Shown: positions 22,064 to 29,771, counted from the stretch's first letter. The stretch: DNA of 30,370 nucleotides from Candidatus Pacearchaeota archaeon (GCA_017609795.1 JAFCDH010000015.1:1-30370), one strand, 5' to 3'. Notes: generated by a model not told the origin, from the sequence alone. Translations and numbers: made by a program.

Positions 22064-22081
22064 AAAACAAAATAATATAAA

Positions 22082-22705
22082 ATGTCAAAGAAAAAACAAA
22101 AATTCATGAGAACAGACTTTAGAAAATATTCAAAACTAGGTGTGCGAAGAAAAAAGAAACAAAAGTATAGAAAAGCTAAAGGTCTTGACAATAAGATGAG
22201 ATTAAAGATGAAAGGTCATTTAAGAAATGTTAGTGTTGGATTTAAAAGAAAAAAGAAGACAAGAGGATTAGTAAATGGATTAAGGCCTGTTTTGATTAAT
22301 AATCTTAAAGAATTGAAAGAAATTGGTAAAGAAGAGATTGGGATTATTGCTAAAATTGGGAGTAAAAAAAGAAAAGAGATTTTAGATTATGCTATTCAAA
22401 ATCATATTAAAATTTCAATTGATCCTAAAAAGGCATTAGAAAGGATTGAAAAAAAATTAAAAAAATTAAAAGAGAAAAAAGCAAAAAGAACTGCTAAAAA
22501 GATTGAAAGAGATAAAAAAGCTAAAAAAGAAGCTGAGAAAAAAGCAAAACAAGAAGCTAAAGAAGAAAGAAAAGAAGCAAAAGGAGAAAATAAATTAGTA
22601 TCTGATAAAATGTCAAGCGAGAAAAAGGGTAGCTTAAGTGAAAAATCAGATGATGATAAGATAAAAAAAGAAATTAAATCAAATAATTATGGAAGAGGTA
22701 ATTAA
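22082..22705 (+). CDS. rpl32e: Ribosomal protein eL32 with long charged C-terminal tail
   Basis: 207 residues against about 130-160 for the family. Core: FMRTDFRKYSKLGVRRKKKQKYRKAKGLDNKMR, VSVGFKRKKKTRGLVNGLRPVLINNLKEL, IIAKIGSKKRKEILDYAIQNHIKI. From about residue 120 a helical Lys/Glu/Ala tail (KKAKKEAEKKAKQEAKEERKE) leads into a Ser/Asp-rich end. Archaeal and eukaryotic only; it lies on the large-subunit surface, where the tail can extend into solvent. No ribosome binding site before the ATG. Confidence 0.95.
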   Translation: MSKKKQKFMRTDFRKYSKLGVRRKKKQKYRKAKGLDNKMRLKMKGHLRNVSVGFKRKKKTRGLVNGLRPVLINNLKELKEIGKEEIGIIAKIGSKKRKEILDYAIQNHIKISIDPKKALERIEKKLKKLKEKKAKRTAKKIERDKKAKKEAEKKAKQEAKEERKEAKGENKLVSDKMSSEKKGSLSEKSDDDKIKKEIKSNNYGRGN

Positions 22706-22726
22706 AAATGATAAATAAATTAAACA

Positions 22727-22820
22727 AATACTGGAATATTGATAAGAATAACGAGATGCAGATGACAAGTTTAGGATACTCTTATTTTCAAAGCTCTAAG
22801 TTTTATAAAGCTATAGATAA
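22727..22820 (+). repeat. Intergenic element, copy 18 (type III)
   Basis: ATACTGGAATATTGATAAGA, AACGAGATGCAGATGACAAG, TTTCAAAGCTCTAAGTTTTA, TAAAGCTATAGATAA. The core is degenerate (TTTAGGATACTC). eL19 behind it has AGGAG before its ATG. Confidence 0.7.
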
Positions 22821-22841
22821 ACTTAATAGGAGAAACATAAA

Positions 22842-23339
22842 ATGAACCTATTAAGAAAAAAACAACTTGCAGCCAAGGTATTAAAAGTTGGCAAAAAAAG
22901 AATTCATTTTAGTAATGAGAATCTTGCTGAAATAAAAGAAGCAATTACAAAACAGGATATTAAAGATATGCATTCTGAAGGAATAATTACAATTAAACCT
23001 ATTAAAGGACGAAAAAAAATTAAAAAGAGAAAAACTAAAAGAGGTCCTGGAAAAATTAAAAAGAAAGTCAAACATAGAAAACAAATTTATGTTAAAATAA
23101 CAAGGAAGTTAAGAGAATACTTAAAGTATTTAAAAAAACAAGGAATAATTGATAATGAATTATTTTTAGAGTTAAGAAGAAAGATAAGAATGAGAGGTTT
23201 TAGAAGTAAGGCTCATCTTAAAGAATATTTAAATGGTTTAGAAGAAGTAAATCTTAATCCTGTTGTTGAAGTAAAATCTAAACCAAAAATTAAAAAGAAA
23301 GTTGTTAAAAAAGAAAAAATTAAGGAGGCTAAGAAGTAA
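22842..23339 (+). CDS. rpl19e: Ribosomal protein eL19
   Basis: 165 residues, archaeal length about 150 plus a short basic tail. Signatures: LLRKKQLAAKVLKVGKKRIHFSNENLAEIKEAITKQDI, GIITIKPIKGRKKIKKRKTKRGPGKIKKK and YLKKQGIIDNELFLELRRKIRMRGFRSKAHLKEYL. A long helix near the C-terminus contacts the small subunit. Elements lie before and after. GGAG lies about 10 nt before the ATG. Confidence 0.96.
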   Translation: MNLLRKKQLAAKVLKVGKKRIHFSNENLAEIKEAITKQDIKDMHSEGIITIKPIKGRKKIKKRKTKRGPGKIKKKVKHRKQIYVKITRKLREYLKYLKKQGIIDNELFLELRRKIRMRGFRSKAHLKEYLNGLEEVNLNPVVEVKSKPKIKKKVVKKEKIKEAKK

Positions 23340-23432
23340 ATACTGGAATCTCATAAGCATAGGATGAGAGGTTATGATAAGATTAAGTTATTTCATCCTC
23401 ATAGCTTAAAGATTTATAAAAATATAAGTTAA
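23339..23432 (+). repeat. Intergenic element, copy 19 (type I)
   Basis: TACTGGAATCTCATAAGCAT, GGATGAGAGGTTATGATAAG, GATTAAGTTATTTCATCC, CATAGCTTAAAGATTTATAA. The first bases touch the stop codon of eL19. It leads to uL18. Confidence 0.75.
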
Positions 23433-23445
23433 AATAAATCAAAAA

Positions 23446-23985
23446 ATGAAAAAACAAAGAAAACTAGATAAAAAGCGAAGAAGACAAGCAAAAACAAATT
23501 ATAAGAAAAGATTAGTTTTACTTAAAGGAAATTCTCCTAGACTTGTTATTAGAAAAACAAATAGATATATCATTTTACAGATAATTGAAAGTAAACATGC
23601 TCAAGATAAAGTTCTTTATTATGTTAATACAAAAGAATTATTAAAACATGGATGGCCTGAAAGCAAAAAAGGTAGTTTAAAATCAATAAGTGCTGCATAT
23701 TTAGGAGGATTATTATTAGGAAAAAAAGCAAAATCCTTAAAGCAAAAAATCATATTAGATACAGGACTTATTCCAAGCACAAAAGGTTCAAGAGTTTATT
23801 CTGCTGTTAAAGGATTTGCAGATTCTGGGGCAAATATTAAATATGATGAAAAAGTCATGCCTTCTGAAGAAAGAATAAAACAAATTAAAGGAATAGATTT
23901 TAATAAGATTAAGAAGAAAATTAATCCAAATATTAAAATTAAACCTGAGGGGGAAAATAACTGGAAGAATACTAATATCTTATAA
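23446..23985 (+). CDS. rpl18: Ribosomal protein uL18
   Basis: 179 residues, archaeal type. Signatures: RRRQAKTNYKKRLVLLKGNSPRLVIRKTNRYIILQII, AAYLGGLLLGKKAK, IILDTGLIPSTKGSRVYSAVKGFADSG and MPSEERIKQIKG. It binds 5S rRNA together with uL5. The last residues (NNWKNTNIL) and the TAA stop come from the start of the intergenic element (ACTAATATCTTATAA), so the reading frame runs into the element. No ribosome binding site precedes the ATG. Confidence 0.95.
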   Translation: MKKQRKLDKKRRRQAKTNYKKRLVLLKGNSPRLVIRKTNRYIILQIIESKHAQDKVLYYVNTKELLKHGWPESKKGSLKSISAAYLGGLLLGKKAKSLKQKIILDTGLIPSTKGSRVYSAVKGFADSGANIKYDEKVMPSEERIKQIKGIDFNKIKKKINPNIKIKPEGENNWKNTNIL

Positions 23986-24078
23986 AATATAATGAGATAC
24001 TTTACTGAGATTAAGAGATATGATTAACTCAAGTTACTCATAACATAACTTAAAAATATAATAAAATTTTGATAAATA
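23970..24078 (+). repeat. Intergenic element, copy 20 (type I)
   Basis: ACTAATATCTTATAAAATAT, AATGAGATACTTTACTGAGA, TTAAGAGATATGATTAACTC, ACTCATAACATAACTTAAAA, then TTTTGATAAATAATATAAA to the uS5 ATG. It overlaps the end of uL18. Confidence 0.85.
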
Positions 24079-24085
24079 ATATAAA

Positions 24086-24796
24086 ATGGAAAGAAGAAAA
24101 TTCCCAAAAAGAACTAAAGAAGAAATAGCAAAGATACGAGAAGAAAGAATAAAACAAGAGCATGAACAGCATTTAGAATCTTGGGTAGCTAAAACAAGAT
24201 TAGGTAAGCTTGTAAAATCTGGAAAAATTAAAAACATAGATGAGGCTTTAAAATACAAAATACTTGAACCTGAAATTGTTGATCTTTTATTAAAATTAAA
24301 TTCAGAAATTCTTAATATAGGGCAAGCAAAAGGAAAATTTGGTGGAGGTAAAAGAAGAGCTTGGAGACAAACTCAGAAAAAAACTGCTGAAGGAAATGTT
24401 CCTACATTTTCTTGTATGGTTGTTGTTGGGAATAAAGATGGTTATGTTGGATTAGGGTATGGTAGAGCAAAAGAAACTCTTCCTGCAAGAGAAAAAGCAT
24501 TAAGAAAAGCTAAACTTAAACTTATGAAAATTAAAAGAGCATGTGCAAGTTTTGATTGTGTTTGTGAAGAACCTCATACTGTTCCATTTATTGTTGAAGG
24601 AAAAGCAGGAAGTTGCAAAGTAAAACTAATTCCTGCTGCTCAAGGAACTGGGTTAGTTATTGGTGATGAATGTAAAAAAATATTAAAATTAGCTGGAATA
24701 AAAGATGTTTATAGTGTTACTAATGGAAAAATTAGAACAACAATAAATTTAGCTAAAGCATGCATGAATGCTTTAGAGAAGACTATGGAGATGTGA
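24086..24796 (+). CDS. rps5: Ribosomal protein uS5
   Basis: 236 residues, archaeal length. N-terminal helical part (LESWVAKTRLGKLVKSGKIKNIDEAL), then the double-stranded RNA-binding-like domain FSCMVVVGNKDGYVGLGYGRAKETLPAREKALRKAKLKLM and the C-terminal VPFIVEGKAGSCKVKLIPAAQGTGLVIGDECKKILKLAGIKDVYS. It guards decoding accuracy at the mRNA entry site. No ribosome binding site before the ATG. uS3 follows after 1 bp, which is not the usual neighbour; uL30 is expected here. Confidence 0.97.
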   Translation: MERRKFPKRTKEEIAKIREERIKQEHEQHLESWVAKTRLGKLVKSGKIKNIDEALKYKILEPEIVDLLLKLNSEILNIGQAKGKFGGGKRRAWRQTQKKTAEGNVPTFSCMVVVGNKDGYVGLGYGRAKETLPAREKALRKAKLKLMKIKRACASFDCVCEEPHTVPFIVEGKAGSCKVKLIPAAQGTGLVIGDECKKILKLAGIKDVYSVTNGKIRTTINLAKACMNALEKTMEM

Positions 24797-24797
24797 G

Positions 24798-25715
24798 ATG
24801 GAAGAAAGAAAATTTATAAAATTAAAGAAAGAAGAATTTGGAATAAAAGAATATATAAAAAGAAATTTGGGTAAAGGGAAAATTAGTAGATTAGATATTG
24901 AATATACTCCAATAGGTGAGAAAATAATTATTTCAACAAGTAAACCAGGACTAGTAATTGGTAGAAGAGGAGAAAAAATACAAGAACTAACAGAAATTTT
25001 AAAAACAAGATTTAAACTTGAAAATCCTCATATTGAAATAAAAGAAATTGAAAATCCTTTGTTTGATGCACAAATTGTAGCAGACGAAATTGCAATGGCT
25101 TTGGAAAGGATGGGGAATCTTAAATTTAAAGTAATTGCATATAGAAAACTACAGGAAATAATAAGGGCAGGAGCATTAGGTTGTGAATTAAGATTATCTG
25201 GTAAGCTTCCAAGTGAAAGAGCAAGAACCTGGAGATTTGCAGAAGGTTATTTAAAAAAAGCAGGAGAACCAAGTAAAGAAATTGATAGAGCACAGGCAAC
25301 AGCATTAACCAAAACAGGGATTATTGGAATAAAAATAGCTATTATGACTCCTGATGCAAAAATGTATGATAAGATTGAAATTGATGAAAGTGTAAAAAAA
25401 CAAATAAATAAAGAAACTGAAGAAGACCTTTCTTCTTTAGAAAAGAAGACAAGCTCGGACAAAGAAAAAACTAAAATAGTAAAACCTAAAAAAATAAAAA
25501 CAAAAAAACCTATTAAAGATAAGAAAAAAAAGCCAAAATCTAAGAAAAAAGAAAAACAAGAAGCTAAATCAGATGAAAAAAAGATTGAAAAAGTAGAAGA
25601 GAAAATAGCTAAGGATGTAAGTAAAACAGAAGAAAAAGTAGAAGAGAAAGAAATTACTCAAAAACAAGCTGATAAAGAAATAAAACAAGAAGTTAAGGAG
25701 GATGTAAATAAATAA
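24798..25715 (+). CDS. rps3: Ribosomal protein uS3 with long charged C-terminal tail, displaced
   Basis: 305 residues against about 210-250. KH domain with SKPGLVIGRRGEKIQELTEIL (GRRG loop), then ADEIAMALERMGNLKFKVIAYRKLQEIIRAGALGCELRLSGKLPSERART and TGIIGIKIAIMTPDAKM. It lines the mRNA entry channel. The last ~85 residues are Lys/Glu-rich; DNA 25614-25678 repeats the uL22 N-terminal tail exactly. In the standard archaeal order uS3 follows uL22; here the uS3-uL29-aIF1 set sits after uS5. The ATG lies 1 bp after the uS5 stop (GAGATGTGAGATG). Confidence 0.96.
   Translation: MEERKFIKLKKEEFGIKEYIKRNLGKGKISRLDIEYTPIGEKIIISTSKPGLVIGRRGEKIQELTEILKTRFKLENPHIEIKEIENPLFDAQIVADEIAMALERMGNLKFKVIAYRKLQEIIRAGALGCELRLSGKLPSERARTWRFAEGYLKKAGEPSKEIDRAQATALTKTGIIGIKIAIMTPDAKMYDKIEIDESVKKQINKETEEDLSSLEKKTSSDKEKTKIVKPKKIKTKKPIKDKKKKPKSKKKEKQEAKSDEKKIEKVEEKIAKDVSKTEEKVEEKEITQKQADKEIKQEVKEDVNK
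25614..25678 (+). repeat. 65-bp exact repeat shared by uL22 and uS3 (copy in uS3)
   Basis: Identical to 17094-17158 in uL22, same reading frame. Separation is 8520 bp. The segment between the copies covers most of uL22 through most of uS3. Confidence 0.95.
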
Positions 25716-25805
25716 AATACTAATATCTTAATGAACATTATGATATATAGATGAGAAAATTAAGAGATACACTCCTCTTCAAAACTCTAAGTTTTATAGA
25801 GATAA
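25715..25805 (+). repeat. Intergenic element, copy 21 (type III)
   Basis: ATACTAATATCTTAATGAAC, ATTATGATATATAGATGAG, AAATTAAGAGATACACTCC, TCTTCAAAACTCTAAGTTTT, ATAGAGATAAAAAGATA. It leads into uL29 coding sequence without a start codon. Confidence 0.75.
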
Positions 25806-25856
25806 AAAGATATTTCAAAAATATCTAAAAAGGAAATTGAAGAAAAGATTAAAGAT

Positions 25857-26069
25857 TTGAAAATAGAATTGATTAAAAACAGAATTAGCTCTGGAAAGGG
25901 TGGGAAAATGAAAACTCGAGAGATTAAAAGAACAATTGCAAGATTACTTACATTCAATAGAAAACAAACCTTTGGAAAAGGTTGTGATCCAAAAATAACT
26001 TTTTCGAAAAAAGTTAAGTCAAAATCGAAACCTTTGGAAATGGAAAAGGTTGATAAAAAAAACTATTGA
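25857..26069 (+). CDS. rpl29: Ribosomal protein uL29 (start unclear, tail replaced by hairpin repeat)
   Basis: 70 residues from the only usable in-frame start (TTG 25857), but homology begins earlier: from 25806 the frame reads KDISKISKKEIEEKIKDLKIEL, the normal first helix of uL29, with no ATG, GTG or TTG before TTG 25857 and a stop at 25803-25805. ATT at 25812 would be a rare alternative. The second helix with MKTREIKRTIARLLTFNRK is normal. After that, residues TFGKGCDPKITFSKKVKSKSKPLEMEKV are translated from a hairpin repeat that also occurs before uL4, not from uL29-like sequence. uL29 sits near the tunnel exit. aIF1 follows. Confidence 0.8.
   Translation: MKIELIKNRISSGKGGKMKTREIKRTIARLLTFNRKQTFGKGCDPKITFSKKVKSKSKPLEMEKVDKKNY
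25960..26055 (+). repeat. Hairpin repeat, copy B (inside the uL29 3' end)
   Basis: Three consecutive palindromes: AACCTTTGGAAAAGGTT, AACTTTTTCGAAAAAAGTT and AACCTTTGGAAATGGAAAAGG, separated by GTGATCCAAAAAT and AAGTCAAAATCG. The words GATCCAAA and AAGTTAAGTCAAAATC also occur, in the same order, in copy A at 14013-14076. Confidence 0.65.
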
Positions 26070-26089
26070 TAACAAGGAAACATAAAACA

Positions 26090-26389
26090 ATGGATATATG
26101 TCCAAAATGTGGATTGCCTTTACAAGCTTGTGTTTGTGAAGAAATAGTGAAAACAGAACAAAGAATACATGTCCAAACTGAAAAGAAAAGGTTTGGGAAA
26201 ATAATGACTATTATATCTGGTTTTCAAGGTGTGGACTTGAAAACTGTTGCAAGAGAGCTTAAACAGGCTTTAGCCTGTGGAGGAACAGTAAAAGATAAGA
26301 CTGTTGAACTCCAAGGAGATCATTCCAGAGCAGTTAAATCTGCTTTGGTTAAACTTGGTTTTCCAGAAGATACAATAGAAGTGGCATAA
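26090..26389 (+). CDS. Translation initiation factor aIF1 (SUI1/YciH family)
   Basis: 99 residues from ATG 26090; an upstream TTG at 26066 would add 8 residues and overlap uL29. The N-terminal zinc knuckle CPKCGLPLQACVC is typical of archaeal aIF1. The SUI1 fold follows with KRFGKIMTIISGFQG, DLKTVARELKQALACGGTVKDKTVELQGDH and KLGFPEDTIEV. It binds the small subunit near the P site and controls start-codon choice. In archaea it commonly follows uL29, so this pair was moved together with uS3. Confidence 0.95.
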   Translation: MDICPKCGLPLQACVCEEIVKTEQRIHVQTEKKRFGKIMTIISGFQGVDLKTVARELKQALACGGTVKDKTVELQGDHSRAVKSALVKLGFPEDTIEVA

Positions 26390-26463
26390 AGGCAAAAAAA
26401 ATTGAAAAATCTGAAGGTGATTATAAACGTAAATATAAAAGTAAGAATCTAAAAATATCAAGG

Positions 26464-26560
26464 AGAATACTAATATCATATGAAATATTATGAGAGGCTC
26501 TACTAAGATTAAGTCATTCATAACAAAGCTTGATTATTCATTAAGATATATAAACAATAT
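26464..26560 (+). repeat. Intergenic element, copy 22 (mixed type I/II)
   Basis: ATACTAATATCATATGAAAT, TTATGAGAGGCTCTACTAAG, ATTAAGTCATTCATAAC, AAAGCTTGATTATTCATTAAG, ATATATAAAC. It leads to uL30. The stretch 26390-26463 before it holds nothing I recognise. Confidence 0.8.
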
Positions 26561-26568
26561 CAAACAAA

Positions 26569-26928
26569 ATGGAAAAACAAATAGCAATAATCAGAATATC
26601 TGGCATGGTTAAAGTTAGCAAAGACATAGAGGATACTTTATATAAATTAAAATTAAGAAGAAAATATTCTTGTGTTGTAGTTAAACCAACAAAATCTATT
26701 TTAGGTATGTTAAAGAAAATAAGATATTATGTTGCTTATGGTGAAATTGATAAAGAAACTTATGATAAATTAGTAAAAGAAAGAGGAAAAAAAGTTAATG
26801 GAAAATTAAAACCTTTTTTTAGATTACATCCTCCAAGAAAAGGAATTAAAAGTAAACTTCAATATCCAAAAGGAGTTTTAGGTAATAATAAAGCTGATAT
26901 AAATTTATTGATTAAGAAGATGTTGTGA
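26569..26928 (+). CDS. rpl30: Ribosomal protein uL30
   Basis: 119 residues, short for archaea (about 150) and lacking part of the archaeal C-terminal extension. Signatures: IAIIRISGMVKVSKDIEDTLYKLKLRRKYSCVVV, GMLKKIRYYVAYGEI and FRLHPPRKGIKSKLQYPKGVLG. It lies in the large subunit near the elongation-factor region. No ribosome binding site before the ATG. The unknown gene follows after 13 bp with AGG before its start. Confidence 0.93.
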   Translation: MEKQIAIIRISGMVKVSKDIEDTLYKLKLRRKYSCVVVKPTKSILGMLKKIRYYVAYGEIDKETYDKLVKERGKKVNGKLKPFFRLHPPRKGIKSKLQYPKGVLGNNKADINLLIKKML

Positions 26929-26941
26929 GGTTTGAATCAAA

Positions 26942-27199
26942 ATGGTAGCAATAACATATAATGAAGATTTAGAGAAAAAATTAGGAAATGACATACTTAA
27001 AATTGGAGATTCTTTATTAAAAGATAACCTTTCTCCTAAAGATGAAGAAAGCTATTTCTTAAGTTTGTTTCTTATTTTAGGAATTGCTAATGAAAAGCAA
27101 ATTAATATTAGTCCTTATTTAAAAAAAATTCAAGGAGAACAATTAGAAAGGCTTTTTACAAAATATGAAGGTTTATTTGGAAGGGTTTTGTTAGAATGA
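26942..27199 (+). CDS. Unknown 85-residue helical protein between uL30 and uL15
   Basis: 85 residues, acidic, predicted all-helical (EDLEKKLGNDILKIGDSLLKDN, DEESYFLSLFLILGIANEKQ, LERLFTKYEGLFGRVL). No cysteines, no membrane helix. It overlaps uL15 by 4 bp (ATGA), so it is translationally coupled. Archaeal uL30 and uL15 are normally direct neighbours, so this is an inserted lineage-specific gene. Family not recognised. Confidence 0.65.
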   Translation: MVAITYNEDLEKKLGNDILKIGDSLLKDNLSPKDEESYFLSLFLILGIANEKQINISPYLKKIQGEQLERLFTKYEGLFGRVLLE

Positions 27200-27693
27200 T
27201 AAGAATAAAAAAACGTAAAAAATCACAAAGACTAAGAGGCACCACAACTCATGGTTGGGGGGCAAGAAAAAAACACAAAGGTAGTGGACACAGAGGAGGT
27301 TTTGGAATGGCTGGAACAGGAAAAAGAGCAGACCATAGAAAATCCCTAATCATAAATAAATATGGAAATAAATATTTTGGCAAACAAGGAATTACAAGTA
27401 AAAGAACTAAAAAAGATAAATCAAAATTTATTAATTTAAGAGACATTAATAAAAAATATGCAGGGAAAAAAGAAATCAATTTATCTAAATTTAAGATTCT
27501 TGGGGATGGAGAGATTGGTAAAGGAATTGTTATAACTGCACAAGCTTTTACTAAAAGTGCTAAAGAAAAGATTGAAAAAGCTGGTGGAAAAGCTATTTTA
27601 TCAAGAGTTAGAAAAGTAAAAAAGCCTGTTGAGATAAAAGAAAAAGAGAAGAAAATAGAATCTGAAAATGATGTTAAAGACAATAAGAAATAA
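27196..27693 (+). CDS. rpl15: Ribosomal protein uL15
   Basis: 165 residues. Signatures: RLRGTTTHGWGARKKHKGSGHRGGFGMAGTGKRADHRKS (archaeal N-terminal loop), the middle FKILGDGEIGKGIVITAQAFTKSAKEKIEKAGGKAIL, then a charged tail (KKPVEIKEKEKKIESEND). It reaches deep into 23S rRNA. Start overlaps the unknown gene. SecY follows beyond an intergenic element and a hairpin. Confidence 0.95.
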   Translation: MIRIKKRKKSQRLRGTTTHGWGARKKHKGSGHRGGFGMAGTGKRADHRKSLIINKYGNKYFGKQGITSKRTKKDKSKFINLRDINKKYAGKKEINLSKFKILGDGEIGKGIVITAQAFTKSAKEKIEKAGGKAILSRVRKVKKPVEIKEKEKKIESENDVKDNKK

Positions 27694-27694
27694 A

Positions 27695-27791
27695 TATTAA
27701 AATCTTAATATAAAATAATAATATAAAGATGATAAGATTAAGTTTTCACTCATCTTCAAAGCTGATAAAATTTATGAGATATAGATAAATT
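27695..27791 (+). repeat. Intergenic element, copy 23 (type III)
   Basis: ATTAAAATCTTAATATAAAA, AAAGATGATAAGATTAAG core, TTTTCACTCATCTTCAAAGC, ATAAAATTTATGAGATATAG. It is followed by a separate hairpin before SecY. Confidence 0.7.
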
Positions 27792-27793
27792 AA

Positions 27794-27823
27794 AAACTTA
27801 GGTTATAAAAGATTCCTAAGTTT
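27794..27823 (+). promoter_or_regulatory. Stem-loop directly before secY
   Basis: AAACTTAGG (27794-27802) pairs perfectly with CCTAAGTTT (27815-27823) around a 12-nt loop, 20 nt before the secY ATG. If transcribed it would be in the leader of SecY; if not, it could mark a promoter-proximal site. Confidence 0.5.
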
Positions 27824-27843
27824 GCAGAAAATAAAAAATCAAA

Positions 27844-29208
27844 ATGGAACTTAGAGACATATTAAAAAACTTGCCAGAAGTAGAAAGTCCAGTTGAAAAG
27901 AAATTAAGTTTTAATGTTAAATTAAAATGGACCTTAATAATTCTTATTGCGTTTTTTGTTCTTTCTAATATTGCTCTTTATGGGTTAGCTAATAATGCTA
28001 TGGAAAGATTTGAATATTTAGCAATTATTATGGGAACAAGTTTTGGTTCAATTATAAGTTTAGGTATTGGACCAATTGTAATGGCTTCTATTATCTTACA
28101 ATTATTAGTTGGAAGTAAGATTTTGAATATTGATACATCAACTACTGAAGGAAAGAAATTTTTTCAAGGTTTGCAAAAATTAATGGTTTTCTTTTTTATA
28201 ATATTTGAAGCATTAATTTATGTTTTAATGAGAGGGCTTGAAGCAATGCCTGGATATACAACCCTTGTTATAACTCAACTAATATTAGGGGGTTTAGCAA
28301 TTTTATTTATGAATGAGGTTTGTGAGAAATGGGGGTTTGGAAGTGGAGTTAGTTTATTTATAGCTGCAGGTGTTGGTTGGAGATTAATTACTGCTTCATT
28401 TGGATTTTTAGGTTCTCAAGGACAATTTCAAGCTTCAGGAAGAGTAATTGCATTATTTATAAGTTTAATGAATGCAGATTCTCAAGGAGCAATGTTAGCT
28501 TTAGCAGCAATTCTTGCAACTATAATCTTATTTTTAATTGTAGTGTGGGCTCAATCTTTAAAAATTGAAATTCCTTTATCTTATGACAGAATTAGAGGTT
28601 ATTCAATGAAATGGCCTTTGAAGTTTTTTTATGCTTCTGTTATCCCTGTTATTTTAACTGCTGCTTTAATTGCCAATATGCAGTTGTTTGGTGGTTTGTT
28701 ACAAAATTGGTTAGGAAGACCAAGTTTTTTAGGTAATGTTGTAAATGGACAACCTGTTTCTGGTTTTTTATATTGGGTTGGTTCAACAAATATTATTGCA
28801 AGAATAATTCAAGGAAGTTGGGAATGGACATTATTAGGACAAATATTAGGGCATGTTGTATTTTTTATGTTTTTTGCTGCATTGTTCTCTGTATTTTGGG
28901 TTAAAACCTCTGGAATGGATGCCTCTGCTCAAGCTCAAAATATTTTAAAATCAGGATTACAAATCCCTGGATTTAGAAAAGATGAAAGAATCTTAGAATC
29001 TATATTAAAAAGATATGTTATGCCTTTAACAATAATGGGAGGTATGGCAATTGGTTTATTAGCTGCATTAGCAGATATTTTAGGAGCTTTAGTAGCTGGA
29101 ACTGCCTTATTATTAGGAATTATGATTATTTTTCAGTTTTATGAAAGTATTGCACAACAACATGCAATGGATATGCATCCTGCAATGAAAAAAATGATGG
29201 GGGCTTAA
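27844..29208 (+). CDS. secY: Protein translocase channel SecY
   Basis: 454 residues with ten membrane helices. After the first helix comes the plug region NIALYGLANNAMERFEYLAII and the archaeal GTSFGSIISLGIGPIVMASIILQLLVG. Helices 5-6 include the cytosolic loop with EIPLSYDRIRGYSMKWPLKFFYASVIPVILTAAL, and helices 8-9 have the ribosome-facing loop QNILKSGLQIPGFRKDERILESILKRYVMPL. It forms the membrane pore for secreted and membrane proteins and docks ribosomes at uL23/uL29. It closes the spc-type cluster, its usual place. Confidence 0.97.
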   Translation: MELRDILKNLPEVESPVEKKLSFNVKLKWTLIILIAFFVLSNIALYGLANNAMERFEYLAIIMGTSFGSIISLGIGPIVMASIILQLLVGSKILNIDTSTTEGKKFFQGLQKLMVFFFIIFEALIYVLMRGLEAMPGYTTLVITQLILGGLAILFMNEVCEKWGFGSGVSLFIAAGVGWRLITASFGFLGSQGQFQASGRVIALFISLMNADSQGAMLALAAILATIILFLIVVWAQSLKIEIPLSYDRIRGYSMKWPLKFFYASVIPVILTAALIANMQLFGGLLQNWLGRPSFLGNVVNGQPVSGFLYWVGSTNIIARIIQGSWEWTLLGQILGHVVFFMFFAALFSVFWVKTSGMDASAQAQNILKSGLQIPGFRKDERILESILKRYVMPLTIMGGMAIGLLAALADILGALVAGTALLLGIMIIFQFYESIAQQHAMDMHPAMKKMMGA

Positions 29209-29255
29209 ATATTTAAACTTAATTTTATTAGATAAATTATAAATTGGTGAATAAA

Positions 29256-29345
29256 TATTGAAATTTTATAAACTTATAAACGAGATAAAGATGAGATTGA
29301 CTTTGGATAGAGGTGTATAACTCAAAGATTTATTAAGATACTAAA
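29256..29345 (+). repeat. Intergenic element, copy 24 (degenerate)
   Basis: ATATTGAAATTTTATAAAC, TATAAACGAGATAAAGATGA, GATTGACTTTGG, ATAACTCAAAGATTTATTAAG, ATACTAAAAA. Only the ends and GAGATAAAGATGAGATT are well kept. It leads to the EMC3-like gene. Confidence 0.5.
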
Positions 29346-29366
29346 AATAAATAGATAAAAATTAAA

Positions 29367-29771
29367 ATGCCATTAACAGAACTAATTCAAAATAATCCAA
29401 GAATTGCAATTATTATTTTATCACTTATAGTTACCTTGTTCATAACAATTGTAACATATTTTATGACTGATAGAGCAAGAATGAAGGAAATAAAAGCTAA
29501 GCAAAAAGCTCTTAGGGTTGAGATTAAAAAGTTTAAGCATGATCCTGCAAAAATGATGGAGCTTAATAAACAGATGATGGAAGATATGCCTGAGCAATTA
29601 AAACATTCTTTTAAACCAATGTTAGTTACAATTGTTCCATTACTACTTTTACTTGGTTGGTTAAGGGCAACATTTGCAGAAACTGTTATTGCTTCAACAT
29701 GGATTTGGTGGTATATTGGTTCTTCTATTGTTTTTAGCATGATTCTAAGAAAGGTTGCTGGGTTGCAGTAA
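29367..29771 (+). CDS. DUF106/EMC3-type membrane protein insertase (Oxa1/YidC/Get1 superfamily)
   Basis: 134 residues. Helix 1 (about residues 12-32), a charged coiled-coil hairpin (RARMKEIKAKQKALRVEIKKFKHDPAKMMELNKQMMEDM), then helices at about 83-100 and 108-126. This three-helix plus coiled-coil plan is that of archaeal DUF106 proteins, homologous to YidC, Oxa1 and EMC3, which insert short membrane proteins. Archaeal DUF106 genes commonly follow secY, as here. The motif KHSFKPMLVTIVPLLLLLGWL before helix 2 agrees. It likely works with the Sec channel or alone on small membrane proteins. Confidence 0.88.
   Translation: MPLTELIQNNPRIAIIILSLIVTLFITIVTYFMTDRARMKEIKAKQKALRVEIKKFKHDPAKMMELNKQMMEDMPEQLKHSFKPMLVTIVPLLLLLGWLRATFAETVIASTWIWWYIGSSIVFSMILRKVAGLQ

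Noticed and set aside
27249..27683. 144-residue minus-strand frame within uL15
   Set aside because: It is a shadow of the uL15 reading frame; uL15 is unmistakable.
29387..29740. 117-residue minus-strand frame within the EMC3-like gene
   Set aside because: It lies wholly within a recognised gene on the other strand and has no start signal.
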